Shown: one piece after another, positions 22,140 through 33,467 of the stretch | How the letters are laid out: each line of letters opens with the position of its first letter | Numbering within the stretch: position 1 is the first letter of the stretch | Source of the DNA: Ostrinia nubilalis | Taxonomy: Eukaryota; Arthropoda; Insecta; Lepidoptera; Crambidae | Assembly: GCF_963855985.1 (NCBI RefSeq) | Contig: NC_087111.1 | Location: 5,151,001-5,215,000, forward strand | Length of the DNA: 64,000 bases | Reading direction: 5' to 3' | Notes under the pieces: generated by a model | Told to the model about the DNA's origin: nothing | Seen by the model: only the letters and a program-made list of their open reading frames with translations | The model's database searches: none | Made by a program: the position numbers and the translations under genes

Positions 22140-23150
22140 CATGGAGTCATCCCTCTGAAAAAATATTGTAGTTAATAATGATTTTGGAGCACCGACCAAC
22201 ATCACAGAACTACAAAGTTTTATTGGCCTGGTCAGCGAGGTAGGAAATGGATTCCTCACTTGGCAACGATCACGAGGCCATTATAGGGGCTGTTGCGACA
22301 GAAGTAGGGTAGGGTATAATCTAACCGATATTAAAGAAGCTGTGGGTAGCCGACAACATGCTTTTGTGATAAATTAAACGCAACCCGCCAGGGCCAGCCA
22401 CGGCAACATCAGCCATGACGTCCATGAGCCATGGGATTATTACAACCCTGAATATAAAATATTGATGATGACTGTTAAAGGTCCTGTAGTGTACGCTGTA
22501 TTAGTAAAGTGCAATGACAAGGGACCACAAAACATCGTTTTGGGGATAAAACTGGTGAGCGCCGTTGTTGCCAGACGGAAAAGAATGTGCTGTGGTATGA
22601 GCGGTCGAGCACTTACTCAATAATATATTTTTATACTAAAAATAATAGCAGTTCAAATAATATTGGGTTCCTGGTTCAAATCTGGTGCCCACATAAGAGA
22701 TAGGTGTTAAAATTGAGGTTTTATGGGATAAAGTAAAGTGCAGCCTTGAAAGGAATAATTCAAGCAGACCTAGCACTTTGCAAACTAACAAAATGTGATA
22801 GAGCATAATTACACATTTACCAACTATATTTTATCCACTTTCAACTATCAACTTACCTTTAGATTTTGATAGCATGAAATCGCAAAAAACGTTAATTACT
22901 AAATACGGTACTTTAAAGTGGATTATTTTTATTTTATTTAAATTATTATTCCATGAAATAATTATTTTCTTTAAAACAAGGAAAGGGTTGTAGTGTCTAT
23001 AGCATAATGATGTATTATATCTATGCTATCATCTCAAGTGACTCAGTGGAGGCAAAGCATAGGGACAAGGAAATGAAGGAATAATGTAAGGTATATACAG
23101 ATAGGAAGAGAAAAGAAAAAGAAATGCGAGTTAAAACCAGGGGATAAAGT
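22140..23150 (+). pseudogene. Degenerate gypsy pol (RT end, RNase H, integrase C-end)
   Basis: Three short blocks are recognisable. GAPTNITELQSFIGLV at about 22185-22232 resembles the RT/RNase H connection of gypsy elements (usual form TNVxELRSFLGL). ERRCCQTEK at about 22557-22583 resembles the RNase H motif ERRYSQTEKEAL. PGDKVYINN at about 23138-23165 resembles the C-terminal integrase region. Stops and frame changes separate them, and no gag or protease was recognised. Confidence 0.65.
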
Positions 23151-23762
23151 TTACATAAATAATTGTTTCAAAAAACTAAAAACACGCTTGTAGATAAACA
23201 GAATATCTTAAGACGAATCTAATGAGGCCAATTCGATATGTTGACTAAAAGGCAATCCAAGGTTCCATCAGCCACTTTTTAGTCCCATCATCGGATCAGC
23301 TCGATGGAACCATAGTATTATATTGTCATATAAATGTACATTTAATTGCCAATTTTCATGATGTATCATCAGAAGTGCGTGTAATTCAGATTCTTAGACT
23401 TTATTACATAAATCGTTAAAAGACTTGCAAGTCGACCTAATAAAAGCGTGTTAAAAATATGACTAGAGAAAATAAATTGAGTTTGAATCGCGACATTACA
23501 CACAGTAACTAAAAGTATAGGAGGATATTCAAATACATACAAAACTATAAAAAAAAAAAAAGAGTACTAGGACAATGGAAAGTGATGGACCAGAATGAGG
23601 GTGATTAATCAGAAGCTAATAGTAATATTATGGATATTGAAAATAGTAAAACAGTGAAGCAATAATGATCAAATGATTAAAACAAAGCGCCTAATAAAGA
23701 AGCGCCTCAAAAGTTAATTAAATAATAAATTGTATTTATTTCAAATTAAAACAAGGAAGGGA

Positions 23763-23914
23763 TGTAGTGTATAGACATTTGTCTCGAGCGCATACGTCAC
23801 AGCCCAGTCAGCGGTGGGGGCATTCGGCGTCCGACCGTGGTGCGGGCAGGTCGTGCTGTGTGCGTAGGCGAGCCAAATAATAATCTAATGGCGGAGATAA
23901 AGGTGTACAATACA
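23763..23914 (+). repeat. 3' LTR of the 17.2-23.9 kb element
   Basis: 152 bp, identical to 17245-17396, preceded by a polypurine tract ending at 23762 and followed by the target duplicate AAATC. Confidence 0.93.
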
Positions 23915-23985
23915 AAATCCATTAGAAATCATAATGAAACCTCAATACCTACATTCTAATTTCTTTCTAAAATTAGATCCTACTA

Positions 23986-24192
23986 TCCTACTATATTAAT
24001 ATTATAAATGCGAAAGTTTGGATGTCTGGATGTCTGGATGTTTGTTACTCTTTCACGTAAAAACTACTGAAAGGATTTTGATGAACCTTTACAGTATTAT
24101 TGTTTATAACCCAGATTAACATATAGGCTATAATTTATGACGATCTGTGCCAAACTAAATTTCACGCGGATGAAGCCGCGGGCAAAAGCTAG
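23986..24192 (+). mobile_element. Non-autonomous Helitron, same family
   Basis: A|TCCTACTATATTAATATT to GCAAAAGCTAG|T, with the GCGGATGAAGCCGC hairpin. It begins about 65 bp after the LTR element's right flank. Confidence 0.78.
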
Positions 24193-24611
24193 TACCTACA
24201 TAAAAATTTCATCATAAAAAAGAATACGCAAATCTTGGTTATGTTTTCATATTTTTAGTTACGGGTAGGATTTGCCGAAATTCCTTTAATAATGGATTCG
24301 AGGGCATGCTCCTTAGGGACTTTCTCGGAATTCTTATAATGTTAGCTTTGGCCAAAGAAATAGATTGAAATAGGCCTACCTGGTGTTATTTATTCATATT
24401 AAGAGCTGAGATATGTAAGGATTTTCCTATATCAAAGGAGAAGTAAATTGATTTCTAAATACGTTTCGATTCTGGGATATTTTCGATTTATATTAAGAAG
24501 TGATTTATTTGACACATGTCCTGAAATTTTCTTGGCAGAATGATATATCTTTGTAAATTTTCTTTAGCGCTATCAGTCCCTAGGGGACTTAGATATAAAT
24601 TAATGGATGAT

Positions 24612-24650
24612 CTTCATCATTTCAGCCACAGCACGCCCACTGCTGAATCA
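24612..24650 (-). mobile_element. Tiny RTE remnant, (ATG)n family
   Basis: CTTCATCATTTCAGCCACAG and CACGCCCACTGCTGAA only. Confidence 0.55.
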
Positions 24651-24824
24651 ATTATTGCTCGATAATTTACACCCTCCAAAAACGTTATTCGTATTTTTAC
24701 CATCAGGTTAGTTAATTAACCTCCACTAATTTAAGAACACGATTTTCACCAAAGGATAATAGAGGAATTGGCCTAGACACTCCCTACGCTGGCCAGACAG
24801 GTTGGGGAGGCCTGATATTCCTAT

Positions 24825-25042
24825 AGATCGTTTCATCCACGAAGACGCGCCCCACTTTCTTTCTAATTCTTAATACTTCTACCACACTTCTACTTTCTAA
24901 TTCTTCCGTTAATGTTTGAGTGATCGGTACATGCTAAATTATCCATGAGTGCACAACTGCACACGCACACTACAATAATGACGCTCGGATTGCTCGGTTC
25001 AAACTTCGTGGATGAAGCGCGTCTTCGTGGATGAAACGATCT
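24825..25042. mobile_element. MITE with 26-bp TIRs
   Basis: AGATCGTTTCATCCACGAAG at 24825 is mirrored at 25042, and the match runs on to GACGCGC. Next to the right TIR is a second CTTCGTGGATGAA, a subterminal repeat. The element splits the dispersed repeat that spans 24760-25080. Confidence 0.82.
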
Positions 25043-26059
25043 AGATAATATTTCCTATTCTACTTTGCCTTTAGGCAAATGTCGTTAGTCGTTTGGTTTA
25101 CCAAACGACTCATTTCGTATTTTAGTATGGCTTTATTGGGGTTAAATGTCAGCTCAGTTTGAACCTTAATAAGTTTCATATTAAAGTCAAAGCAATCAAT
25201 TTTCGTGCCTAATATAATGGTGAAATATTACAAAATGTAAAGTGAACTCTTCCGCTTAACATCAAGGCCACAAAAACGTTCCGATTAATTTATGAGACGT
25301 GACCATAGTTAAAACTAAAGAGCCAGCTGAGTTAGAAAACTGTTTAAGTATAAAATAATGTGCACAAAAGAGTATAGCTACTTAGCCAAAACATATTCCA
25401 CTTAATTGTCAATAATTTGTAATTGAAAGAACAATAATTTAATGTTTTTATTCGCAGTCGAGTGTACATCATTATGAGCCGGGCTAGGATGTGCGCCATG
25501 ATAATCGTTTCTAAGTGCGCCCGCAGTGAGTGTGCGAGCGCGACAGCAACATAATTACGCGCGAGCGATAAGGATGGGTAGCTTGGGGTCATTGGACAAA
25601 ATTCTACGTGCTCACGGACCAGGCTTTAGTCGATATTTACTATAGGATTATTGTGCAAAATTGTTATTGATAAAGTTTATGATGGCGCGCATCCTTGAAT
25701 CTGCACTGCAGTTACCAGAGTTGAACTCCCCACTTTGGCCAAATGGGCTGAAAAGACCCAGTGATACAATATCTTTAGTCTAATGAACTGTCTCATGTTT
25801 TTGTGTTGTGCCATGACAGAAGAGCACTAATGTGTCCATTCTCGCCAGTCACCCCCTAATGCGGTAGTATAAAGGGGATGCATAGCTAACGTGCCCGGAA
25901 GACTGAGGGCTCAAATGAGCGATAATGTAAATGACAGCTGACTAATGGATTTATGCGTTCTTTATACTTTTAACAGGAATCATAAATTACCAGGCTGGTG
26001 ATGAGGCCACGAATAAGTGGGTAAGTCCGCGCCTTTACACATTCAAATTAGGCCACAGA

Positions 26060-26201
26060 GGGCTTAGTGTGAGTTTACTTACCTACATCAAACCGTCACT
26101 AGTGAGCGCGTAAAAAAAATTACATTAAAATGTATAATATTTAACGCGCTTATAGTGATGCTAGTGACGACGTTTGATGTACTTAAACTCACACTAAGCC
26201 C
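26060..26201. mobile_element. 142-bp palindromic MITE
   Basis: GGGCTTAGTGTGAGTTTAC is mirrored by the complement ending at 26201. The inner halves (ACATCAAACCGTCACTAGTG) also pair imperfectly, so the whole element can fold back. Confidence 0.8.
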
Positions 26202-26529
26202 ACATAATAATATCATAGAAAGAGGTTTCCTATGTTCTGTGAATTAGGCCGACTAATATGGACACCGAACTTTAAAGAGAGCCTAGCTAGAGAAACGTAA
26301 TTTTGTCTTCCGACTCCCAAATATTCGGAAAGTTGATTTATGGTCTTTGCAAAGTGAAATAAATGTTGAGATCACTGAGACAGTTTCTTATTTTTATAAT
26401 CTTCCTAGTTTCTTATTACTATTCATGCCAATGACTTGGCTAAGGGAACCACGATTTCGCTAATATCACGTGTGCAGCTTTGACACAGTTACAGGTTAAA
26501 AAAACAGTTTAGTCAGTTTATGCTTCTAA

Positions 26530-26647
26530 GGCTGGGTTGCAACATTTTACTTTAACTTTAACAAACGTCAAAAAGCTGTCAAACTTCATACAAAAAGCAC
26601 CGGTTATCGTTCTAGTTACGGTTAAAATTGGGTGGTGCAACTCAGCC
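26530..26647. mobile_element. 118-bp MITE, copy 2
   Basis: GGCTGGGTTGCAACA...GTGGTGCAACTCAGCC with TAA on both sides (26527-26529, 26648-26650). Confidence 0.87.
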
Positions 26648-26654
26648 TAATTCT

Positions 26655-26868
26655 TCTTGTCATGTCGACAACAAACCTATACAGTGTCAGTCCAAAACTC
26701 CGCCACAAGGGTAGCGTTGTCAGTAGCATTCAATCAATCTTCCTGCGTGCAGTTGTTTGGCCACGCAGGGTACGACATCATGTGCTTCATCGACTGGGGA
26801 ACAAAACCGCACATGCACTACAAGTTTGAGCCATCCAAAAATCCCCACCTGTACAAAATTTTCAGCTA
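26655..26868 (+). other. Coding-like dispersed segment, copy 1
   Basis: An open frame of about 70 codons containing SVAFNQSSCVQLFGHAGYDI, then MCFIDWGTKPHMHYKFEPS and NPHLYKIFS. The segment is repeated at 40593-40735 with most of the protein kept (SSCVQLFGHAGYDIMCF-DWG). Both copies are preceded by GACAACAAACCTA.ACAGTGTCAG, which could be an intron end. I do not recognise the protein. Position between a MITE and an RTE fragment suggests a mobile or duplicated gene piece. Confidence 0.45.
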
Positions 26869-26954
26869 GTGTACAATATTGACAGTCTATTTTGGAAATG
26901 AAGGCTATTCTAATAACAGTAGCAAATAGTAGACAGATTTAATCGAGGTATAAT

Positions 26955-27172
26955 TCGTTCGTTTCACCCGAAAGACGTCCACTGCTGGACAAAAGCCTCT
27001 CCCCCAAGGTTTTCCACAAAGGCCGGTCCTGCGCCGCCCGCATCCTGGCACCTTCCGCGACCTTCACTAGATCGTCGGTCCACCTAGTGGGAGGCCTGCC
27101 CACACTACGTGTTCCGGCTCGTGGTCGCCTCTCGAGAACATTTCTGCCCCAGCGGCCATCAGCTCAACGAGG
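26955..27172 (-). mobile_element. RTE LINE fragment, (CGAA)n family
   Basis: ATTCGTTCGTTTCACCCGAA start, followed by the same 3' sequence as 8065-8432, ending after GCCATCAGCTCAACGAG. Confidence 0.82.
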
Positions 27173-27174
27173 TA

Positions 27175-28190
27175 TAATTAATTAGTTAAGATCAAATCAG
27201 AATAATAACTTTCAAACAAAGAAGTCACGTCAAAGCGTATAAATATTGAGTCAGAAAGAACTCAACCCTCAAAGGGAACCTCATTTCCCACTTCATATCC
27301 TGATGTGACGCAGTTACTGAATAAATGATTGCTTAATTAACACAATGGCTCTTGTGTGTCGTTCGTGAGAGTTGAAACATTAACATCATTGCTGCAGTTG
27401 AGAAGCGAGTACGAAACTTATTTTTTCTTGCTGTGTGTTTACACATTTGCCTACATTTGTACACGTTATCTTATTGGTTAAAATTACACAAATTGACGTT
27501 AATGTTCTGCTAAACACACACAACATACTAAATAACACATAGCAGCGAGTGACTTCGTGTGAAGTCTCCTGTACCTTCCCCACTTGAAAAACTCCCCAGT
27601 TTTGTAATCCCAAACTTCAATTTATTAGAGATGGGTTCCTACTTTTTATTCGAAATATTATTTAATTAAAAGTATTAAAAAAACAAACGAATGTAATAAT
27701 AAATTCCACATTTAAATTTCGGAAACAATAACAAACGACATTCATTCAAGACAGTGTTCTGAGTTCATTGCACAGATTAGAGTAATTTATGTTACCTAAT
27801 TTTGCTTAACAAAATAGGAGAATGAAGAAGTACAATTTGTACAAATCAAATCAGATTATTATTTACACACCTATACAATCAATTAAGAACTTACCACAAT
27901 GATTAACTTGTTGTGATGTGTAATGTATTCTAACTCGGTATTACAAACTTGTGGATTACCTATATCAAATCGATCTTAGGTAATCTGAGATTAAGGTTTA
28001 GATTAATTAAGATCTTGGTGTATTGATACAACGCTACACGTTAATTGAAGAGCAGATTATGATAGTGAGTACCCATTGATTACAGTTCGACATGGATAAA
28101 GATTACGCAGTACCTAGTCGAGTGGTGCTGTGTGTGTATTATGGGGCTCATTGATGAAAATTGTTTGATTTGACATAGATTAGTGCCCTG
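27175..28190. other. Unassigned non-coding stretch
   Basis: AT-rich, no element ends or coding frame recognised. The 75-codon - strand frame at 27386-27613 has no family features. Confidence 0.4.
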
Positions 28191-28194
28191 ACAT

Positions 28195-28490
28195 AAAGTC
28201 AAAGTCAACATTTCTTTATTTGTGTAGACTATTTAAATAGTACGTACAAATCGTCAAATATTTGCTCACAACAGTTAGAGAACTGTCTCATAATCTTTAA
28301 TCTTTTTTCCCTAACAGCGCTTCGAGACCAACATTTGGCAAGTGCTGAAAAGAAGCGTCGCAACAAACTCAGTCACCACTGTCTGCCGATAAATAAATAG
28401 AAATAGCAGTACTTAGTAGGTACATTATTGATTCAGGAGCAGTTCTCTGAATTTACCACGCATTCTTGTATGGTGTATCATATAAGAATG
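28195..28490 (-). repeat. Dispersed LINE-type repeat, copy A
   Basis: AGCGCTTCGAGACCAACATT, AAGAAGCGTCGCAACAAACT and CAGTCACCACTGTCTGCCG. The complement is at 1160-1340. The left edge AAAGTCAAAGTCAACA would be a (TTGACT)n tail on the - strand. Confidence 0.6.
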
Positions 28491-28794
28491 CGTCCTACTT
28501 AAAAAAAAAATGCGTTTCAAAAGTTTAAACCTAGGTATGACAGATAGGATATGACATCACAATAAGTCTCAACGATGATAAATTAGAAATTAACTAATTA
28601 CCAAGTACCTATTCTGTACTTTCATGAAATGTTACTCAAAAGTTAAAATACTAAGCGAAGCGATTGAATCATAAAGCTTAAAAGTATCATTAGTAATTAA
28701 TATTAAAGATTATTTCATAACAGCTTAGACATTTGGACAAAATAACGATCAGAACAGGAGTTAGTCTACTGAGTTTGGAAACCAAAGTTACTTA

Positions 28795-28912
28795 GGCTGA
28801 GTTGCACCACCTATCTTTGACCGTAACTATAACGGTAACCGGTGTTTTTTGTATGGAGTTTGACAGATTTTTGACGTTTGTTAAACTTAAAGTAAGATGG
28901 TGCAACCCAGCC
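28795..28912. mobile_element. 118-bp MITE, copy 3 (opposite orientation)
   Basis: GGCTGAGTTGCACCACC...GATGGTGCAACCCAGCC with TTA on both sides. Confidence 0.87.
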
Positions 28913-29344
28913 TTAGTGCGCATTAATTAGTGTTAAAACTTCAAACCAGTCGGGCCTGGGTTAGGACTTGAAGTTAAACGAATCGAAATCTATTTAATTA
29001 ACTTCTGGAACAAGTTTCAAGTCTTAGATATTATCGAGGGACCTCTGAAAATAGACTTTTAGTAGACAAATGAACAGGGACAGATTTATTAACGTATCAA
29101 TAACTTTCAAAGTCAAATTAATTAGTCAATTCTCTTACATTTTCGTATTTATACTTTATTTTACATTTCTAGGAAGATTTTAAAACTGAGTTACCACATA
29201 AAAGTCGCTAAAATAAGAAGGCTAATTGAAAGTTTCCTTTTTAATTAATATGATAAAAATCATCTTCTACCCCTTTAACAGTTTGTGTCAAAAGGTTTAC
29301 TACATTCATTCTATTTCTATTTACTTTGTGTCTCAAACTAATCA

Positions 29345-29515
29345 AAATTCATCATCATCATCATCATCTCAGCCATAGGACGTTCATCGTTCACTGCTGA
29401 ACATAGGGCCCCCCCAATGCTTTCCATGTTGCCCGGCTGGTAGCGGCCTGCGTCCAGCGCCTTCCTGCTACATACCTTTACGATGTCGCGGTCCACCTTG
29501 TGGGTAAAAAAATCA
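29345..29515 (-). mobile_element. RTE fragment, (ATG)n-tail family
   Basis: Five CATs and then the antisense 3' end to CGCGGTCCACCTTGTGGGTA. A 9-bp local duplication (GTTCATC/GTTCACT) is visible after GGAC. Confidence 0.75.
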
Positions 29516-29736
29516 AATTAAATCAAAATAATCAAAATTCGTTTGGCGCTACAAATCGTGGCGTATTTACTTAAAAGTATGCAATTGTTAATTTAAAAGG
29601 AATTCCTAAAGGCATCCGATAAGTGACGACACTCTGCTCACAACAATGAAGTTTCCTTCTATTGTTGGCTCACATTTTTAGAGATCCTTATCAAATTTTC
29701 AGCTACATAGGTATTTTTCTCTTATTTATAAATACC

Positions 29737-29788
29737 CATGTTCAGCAGTGGACGTCCTATGACTGAAATGATGTTGATGATGATGAGT
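29737..29788 (+). mobile_element. Short sense RTE 3' end, (ATG)n family
   Basis: ATGTTCAGCAGTGGACGTCC and the tail GAAATGATGTTGATGATGAT; it points away from the antisense copy 230 bp upstream. Confidence 0.75.
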
Positions 29789-30103
29789 GGGTGGGCATAT
29801 TCTATGAAGAACCCTGTGCTCGATGGAACGACGACCTTACAATAGCAGAAAAAAAATTACAACCAGCAATGGACTGTTACCTATTAGCTTAAATGAATGA
29901 ATGAATGTATGTAATGGGAATAAAATCCAAACAAAATGAAATGTACCATCAAGGTACTGGATATCGTAACGGGACACTTCACAAACTGGTTATTATCTTT
30001 TGGTTATCTTAATAGAGTTTATTTCTTGGTTTTAGAAAGTATGTTTTTCCATCTTTACTGAGATAAAATGAAGTCACTGGAATGCTCTGGAATGGCTGAA
30101 TTA

Positions 30104-31184
30104 GGCCTAATTCACACGAGAGCTTTTTTAACGTCCGTTAAAAAAGCGTTCAAATAGAACATATGCATACCCAAGTACGTGTTCACACGTCGGCGCTTTT
30201 AAAACGCGACGCTTTTTTATCGAGCAGTGTTGCATTTTCAACGCAGAGCGTTGGGAATAGGCCGTATGAAACTTTATATTATTATTCACACGAGCGTTAA
30301 AAAAGCGCCGGCGCTGCGATCAGTACGCCGCGCGCTCTCTTAGTGGTCGGACGTGTTTGTTCAAGGGTTTGTCTGTTTTGTTTTTTGGACGTGCTTGTCG
30401 AGAACGGCGATACGATGTCGTGGGTGGGATCCTGAAATCCTTATTTTAGAAGTTGAATCTCGGCCACTTCTATACGCAAAAACCATAGCTGGGCATTAAC
30501 TCGTTAATCCGTTAATCGTTAATTAACGAAGTTAACATTTCTATTAACGGATTAACTTTTAAGTTAACTTTCAAAAATGTTAACGGACTCGTTAAGTTCC
30601 GTTAAATTATCCTTAGTCCGTTAATCTAGTACCTACTATTTACCAAAAAGATACAGCAGGCACGCTGAAAAACGCGTTCTGATGTCGTTCGGGTTTCCAG
30701 AACTTCCAGAACCCAAAACAACAGTTTTTGTAACCAGAGGTGGAATTGTGTAAAGCAATCGTAATCATTTGACAGTTCATAACGTACGATAAAGTCAGTA
30801 AAACAAAGAGTTTGACAGAATAATCGTAGATTCGAGATATTCTTGGAGTCGGTGCCAGCCTGCTCAGTGCCAAGCTCAAGAAATGTTCTAAATTTACCGG
30901 CACCGACTCCAAAAATATCAATCATGGTATACATTTGTCTTAAGTATCTCTGTTCATTCAGAGGATGTACCCAGAATGTCCTTTGATTCTTTCTTCGTCT
31001 TCTAGCAACACAAATCGCTATTGCTAGTAATTTAGCAGAAACCATTCCCACGTCTTACTAAAACGAGGGACGAGACGAAAGTGATTTAAAAGCGTTCGTA
31101 TGAATGATCACATTGAGGACGTTATAAAAGCGCCGACGCCGGGTTATAACGCAACGCTGTTTAAACTCTCGTGCGAATGAGGCC
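30104..31184. mobile_element. PIF/Harbinger-derived element
   Basis: Inverted termini start GGCCTAATTCACACGAGAG on the left, with CTCTCGTGCGAATGAGGCC on the right. TTA lies outside both (30101-30103, 31185-31187), the usual Harbinger duplication. The ends are rich in AAAAGCG repeats. The interior has a - strand frame with a Harbinger-like N-terminus and a separate GTTAA-rich palindromic repeat at about 30491-30628. Confidence 0.8.
30626..31051 (-). pseudogene. Truncated Harbinger transposase (N-terminal part)
   Basis: 141-residue frame starting MGMVSAKLLAIAICVARRRR followed by NQRTFWVHPLNEQR. The run RRRR-x-FWVHP-x-N is typical, from memory, of the N-terminus of Harbinger (DDE_Tnp_4) transposases, normally about 350-400 residues. 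The remainder does not look like the catalytic DDE domain, so the gene is cut short and probably frame-shifted. Confidence 0.6.
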
Positions 31185-31721
31185 TTATAGCGGAAAATTG
31201 CATCCAAGCAAAGTTATTTCAATTTAGAACGAGCACGGTTGCAAGATTTTCTTTAAAGTGAACTGGGTTTAACACATACATACTTTATTTTTCCAATGAA
31301 CTATGAACCAATGCCTACGAAGTAAAATGTTAAAACATGTATGATAATTACTAGCTGACCCGGCGAATTTCGTACCACCTAAAATATGCCCATGTCCGTC
31401 AAAAATTTTGGTCTTCAGGTAAGATTTTAGAAGTATTAAAAATGCCAGTGTGTACATATCTATTTTCGTTCACTCCAATTAGAGACAACAACAAGAATAT
31501 TACAAACAGAACCCATTAACCAAATTCTAGCCCGATCTCCCTAATTCACGGTCGATGACTGTGCGTTTCCAATCGTTTTGGTGTAATTTCCCCTCACAAT
31601 GGCAACACAGGTCATGGCCTTCGCCAAAGGTTGAATAGACGTGATATTAATGTAGATGAACGGATTTGTATTTGGGCGTTCATTTTGTTTATATACCAGA
31701 CGAGTAAGGCGAAACCATTAA

Positions 31722-31953
31722 TCTATAGATTATAAATGCGAAAGTAACTCTGTCTGTCTGTCTGTCTCTCTTTCACGCCTAAACCACTGAACCGATTTTG
31801 ATTAAATTTGGCAGGGACATACTTAGTTTGAGTCCCGGGAAAGGACATAGGATAGTTTTTATCCCGGTATTTGAAACAGGAGGGACGCGCGCGATAATGT
31901 TTTTCAGTGACAGGCAAAATTTCACGCGGGCGAAGCCGCGGTAGGAAAGCTAG
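31722..31953 (+). mobile_element. Non-autonomous Helitron, same family
   Basis: A|TCTATAGATTATAAATGCG to GGAAAGCTAG, hairpin GCGGGCGAAGCCGC. The base after the end is C, not T. Confidence 0.78.
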
Positions 31954-32039
31954 CAATGAATATGGCAAAGAAAACACTAATGAAATTATGGTATTGAAAA
32001 AGTCTTTGCCCACGAGGGTACAGTCGACAGCACATCAGC

Positions 32040-32250
32040 AGTGGAGTAGCCATAGACATAGTGGCAGGGCTGGAAAAAGTCCATGGGCCCCCGACCCTAG
32101 GGGCCCCGGCCCAAGATCCTAATCCCCCCCCCCTCTTCGCAATGCTTCAGGGCGATGGTCCTGGGGCCCCCTATACCTAGAAAAAAACCCTAGATAAGGC
32201 AAGGGCCCCGTGCACAAAAATTGCTACGGGCCTCGGATGGTAGTTATGCC
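32040..32250. mobile_element. GGCCCC-rich repeat, probably hAT-like debris
   Basis: CATGGGCCCCCGACCCTAGG, GGTCCTGGGGCCCC and AAGGGCCCCGTGCACAAAAA form an imperfect inverted arrangement. No TSD seen. Confidence 0.4.
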
Positions 32251-32269
32251 ACGGCACAAGAAAATGTTT

Positions 32270-32378
32270 GTTGCGAAATTGCACCTGGATGCGAGCGGTG
32301 CAGGACCGGTTTTTGTGGAAATCCTTGGGGGAGGCCTTTGTCAAGCAGCGGACGTCATTTAGCTGAAACAAACGAACA
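32270..32378 (+). mobile_element. RTE LINE fragment, (CGAA)n family
   Basis: Sense copy from TGCACCTGGATGCGAGCGGT to GCTGAAACAAACGAAC. Confidence 0.8.
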
Positions 32379-33467
32379 ATTGAAAACTAAGTACTGTATT
32401 TTAAACTAAAGTATAACTAGGTGTTATTAAAGCATAAAAACAGATCGACCATACATTCCATTAACCTCAGAATCCTACTGCACATTTAATTTGAGCCCTA
32501 TGCAAATGGCGCCGCTGTCATCCAAATTGAAATTAAAATGAAGTGTTTGGCGAGGCCGCGCATTTTCGCGCGGTTTAACTATAATAAACTTTAAAGTGTA
32601 AATAATTTTAATAATGAACCCTATAAAGGTAATGGCGCGATATCAGTGTTTAACAATGCTCATTTTTGGATCGTTGTAGGAGTAAAATATGTTTATGTGA
32701 TGTTAACATGGGAATATTTAGCTGAATATTTAACTGTTAGTTACAATGTGATATTAGTTATTATTCGAATACTTCTGTCAATATTAATTTACTAATATTA
32801 GCAGCTATATCGTGGCAAATAATAAATTATAACCAATAAGCTTTGCGAGCTTCGATTTTCGATTTTTCCTTTCAAAAATCGGGCACACAAACTATTTCTA
32901 TGCCCAAATTGCCCAATTTCATTTATCTGTTCAGTGGTGTAAGCGTGATGGTGAAAAGTACAGACAGATTTTTTTTCGAATTCATAATATTAGTTACGGT
33001 TTTTGGACGCGGCATCAAAATATCAGAATACTCAGAATACAGTATTTTCATACAAAAATAATATTATCCTTTGCTCAAAATTGGGTTCAGTGAGCAATAT
33101 TCCCCAAAAAGTGGCTAGTGATACGAATCAGTATCTTTCTTCTTCGTATACGATAAATAATTCATCAAATCAATTTTCAGGGATTCCGTAGTCCAATTTG
33201 TCATGTTTTATGAAATATGGATTTATTTTGATTGTAACACGAGAAGCTTTTTCAAGTTTTTTCGTATAAATGTATTCCACATTGAGGCACATACGGAATA
33301 TTCAATAGCCATCATTCAATTTTAGTCCATTATTGCTTTTCGTTGTTATTATTCTTACATTTGAAAGAAACTATATTGGAACTTAAAGAATCAATTTGTA
33401 ATGTCTCCCTCCCCTCTGTCTGTAGGTTTAATCTGAAATCTTATCCAAAAAATACTATTGTGTTCAT

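Larger units (their letters stand above)
17245..23914 (+). mobile_element. Ty3/gypsy-derived LTR retrotransposon, non-autonomous
   Basis: Two 152-bp direct repeats (17245-17396 and 23763-23914) begin TGTAG and end ACA, and match base for base by eye. AAATC flanks the element on both sides (17240-17244, 23915-23919), a 5-bp target duplication. TGGCGACGAGG one base after the 5' LTR is the likely primer binding site, and ACAAGGAAGGGA before the 3' LTR is a polypurine tract. The interior of about 6.4 kb has no long frame; only scraps of pol remain at about 22.18-23.15 kb, besides two minisatellites and an inserted RTE fragment. Identical LTRs imply recent insertion, so it was probably mobilised by enzymes supplied in trans. 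Confidence 0.92.

Noticed and set aside
22668..22695. GGTTCAAATC as a tRNA B box
   Set aside because: No matching A box or cloverleaf was found around it; it lies inside the degenerate LTR element. A similar GGTTCAATTCC at about 313 also lacks a tRNA fold.
25087..25110. AGTCGTTTGGTTTACCAAACGACT-like palindrome
   Set aside because: Only about 11-bp arms and no flanking duplication; not enough to call an element.
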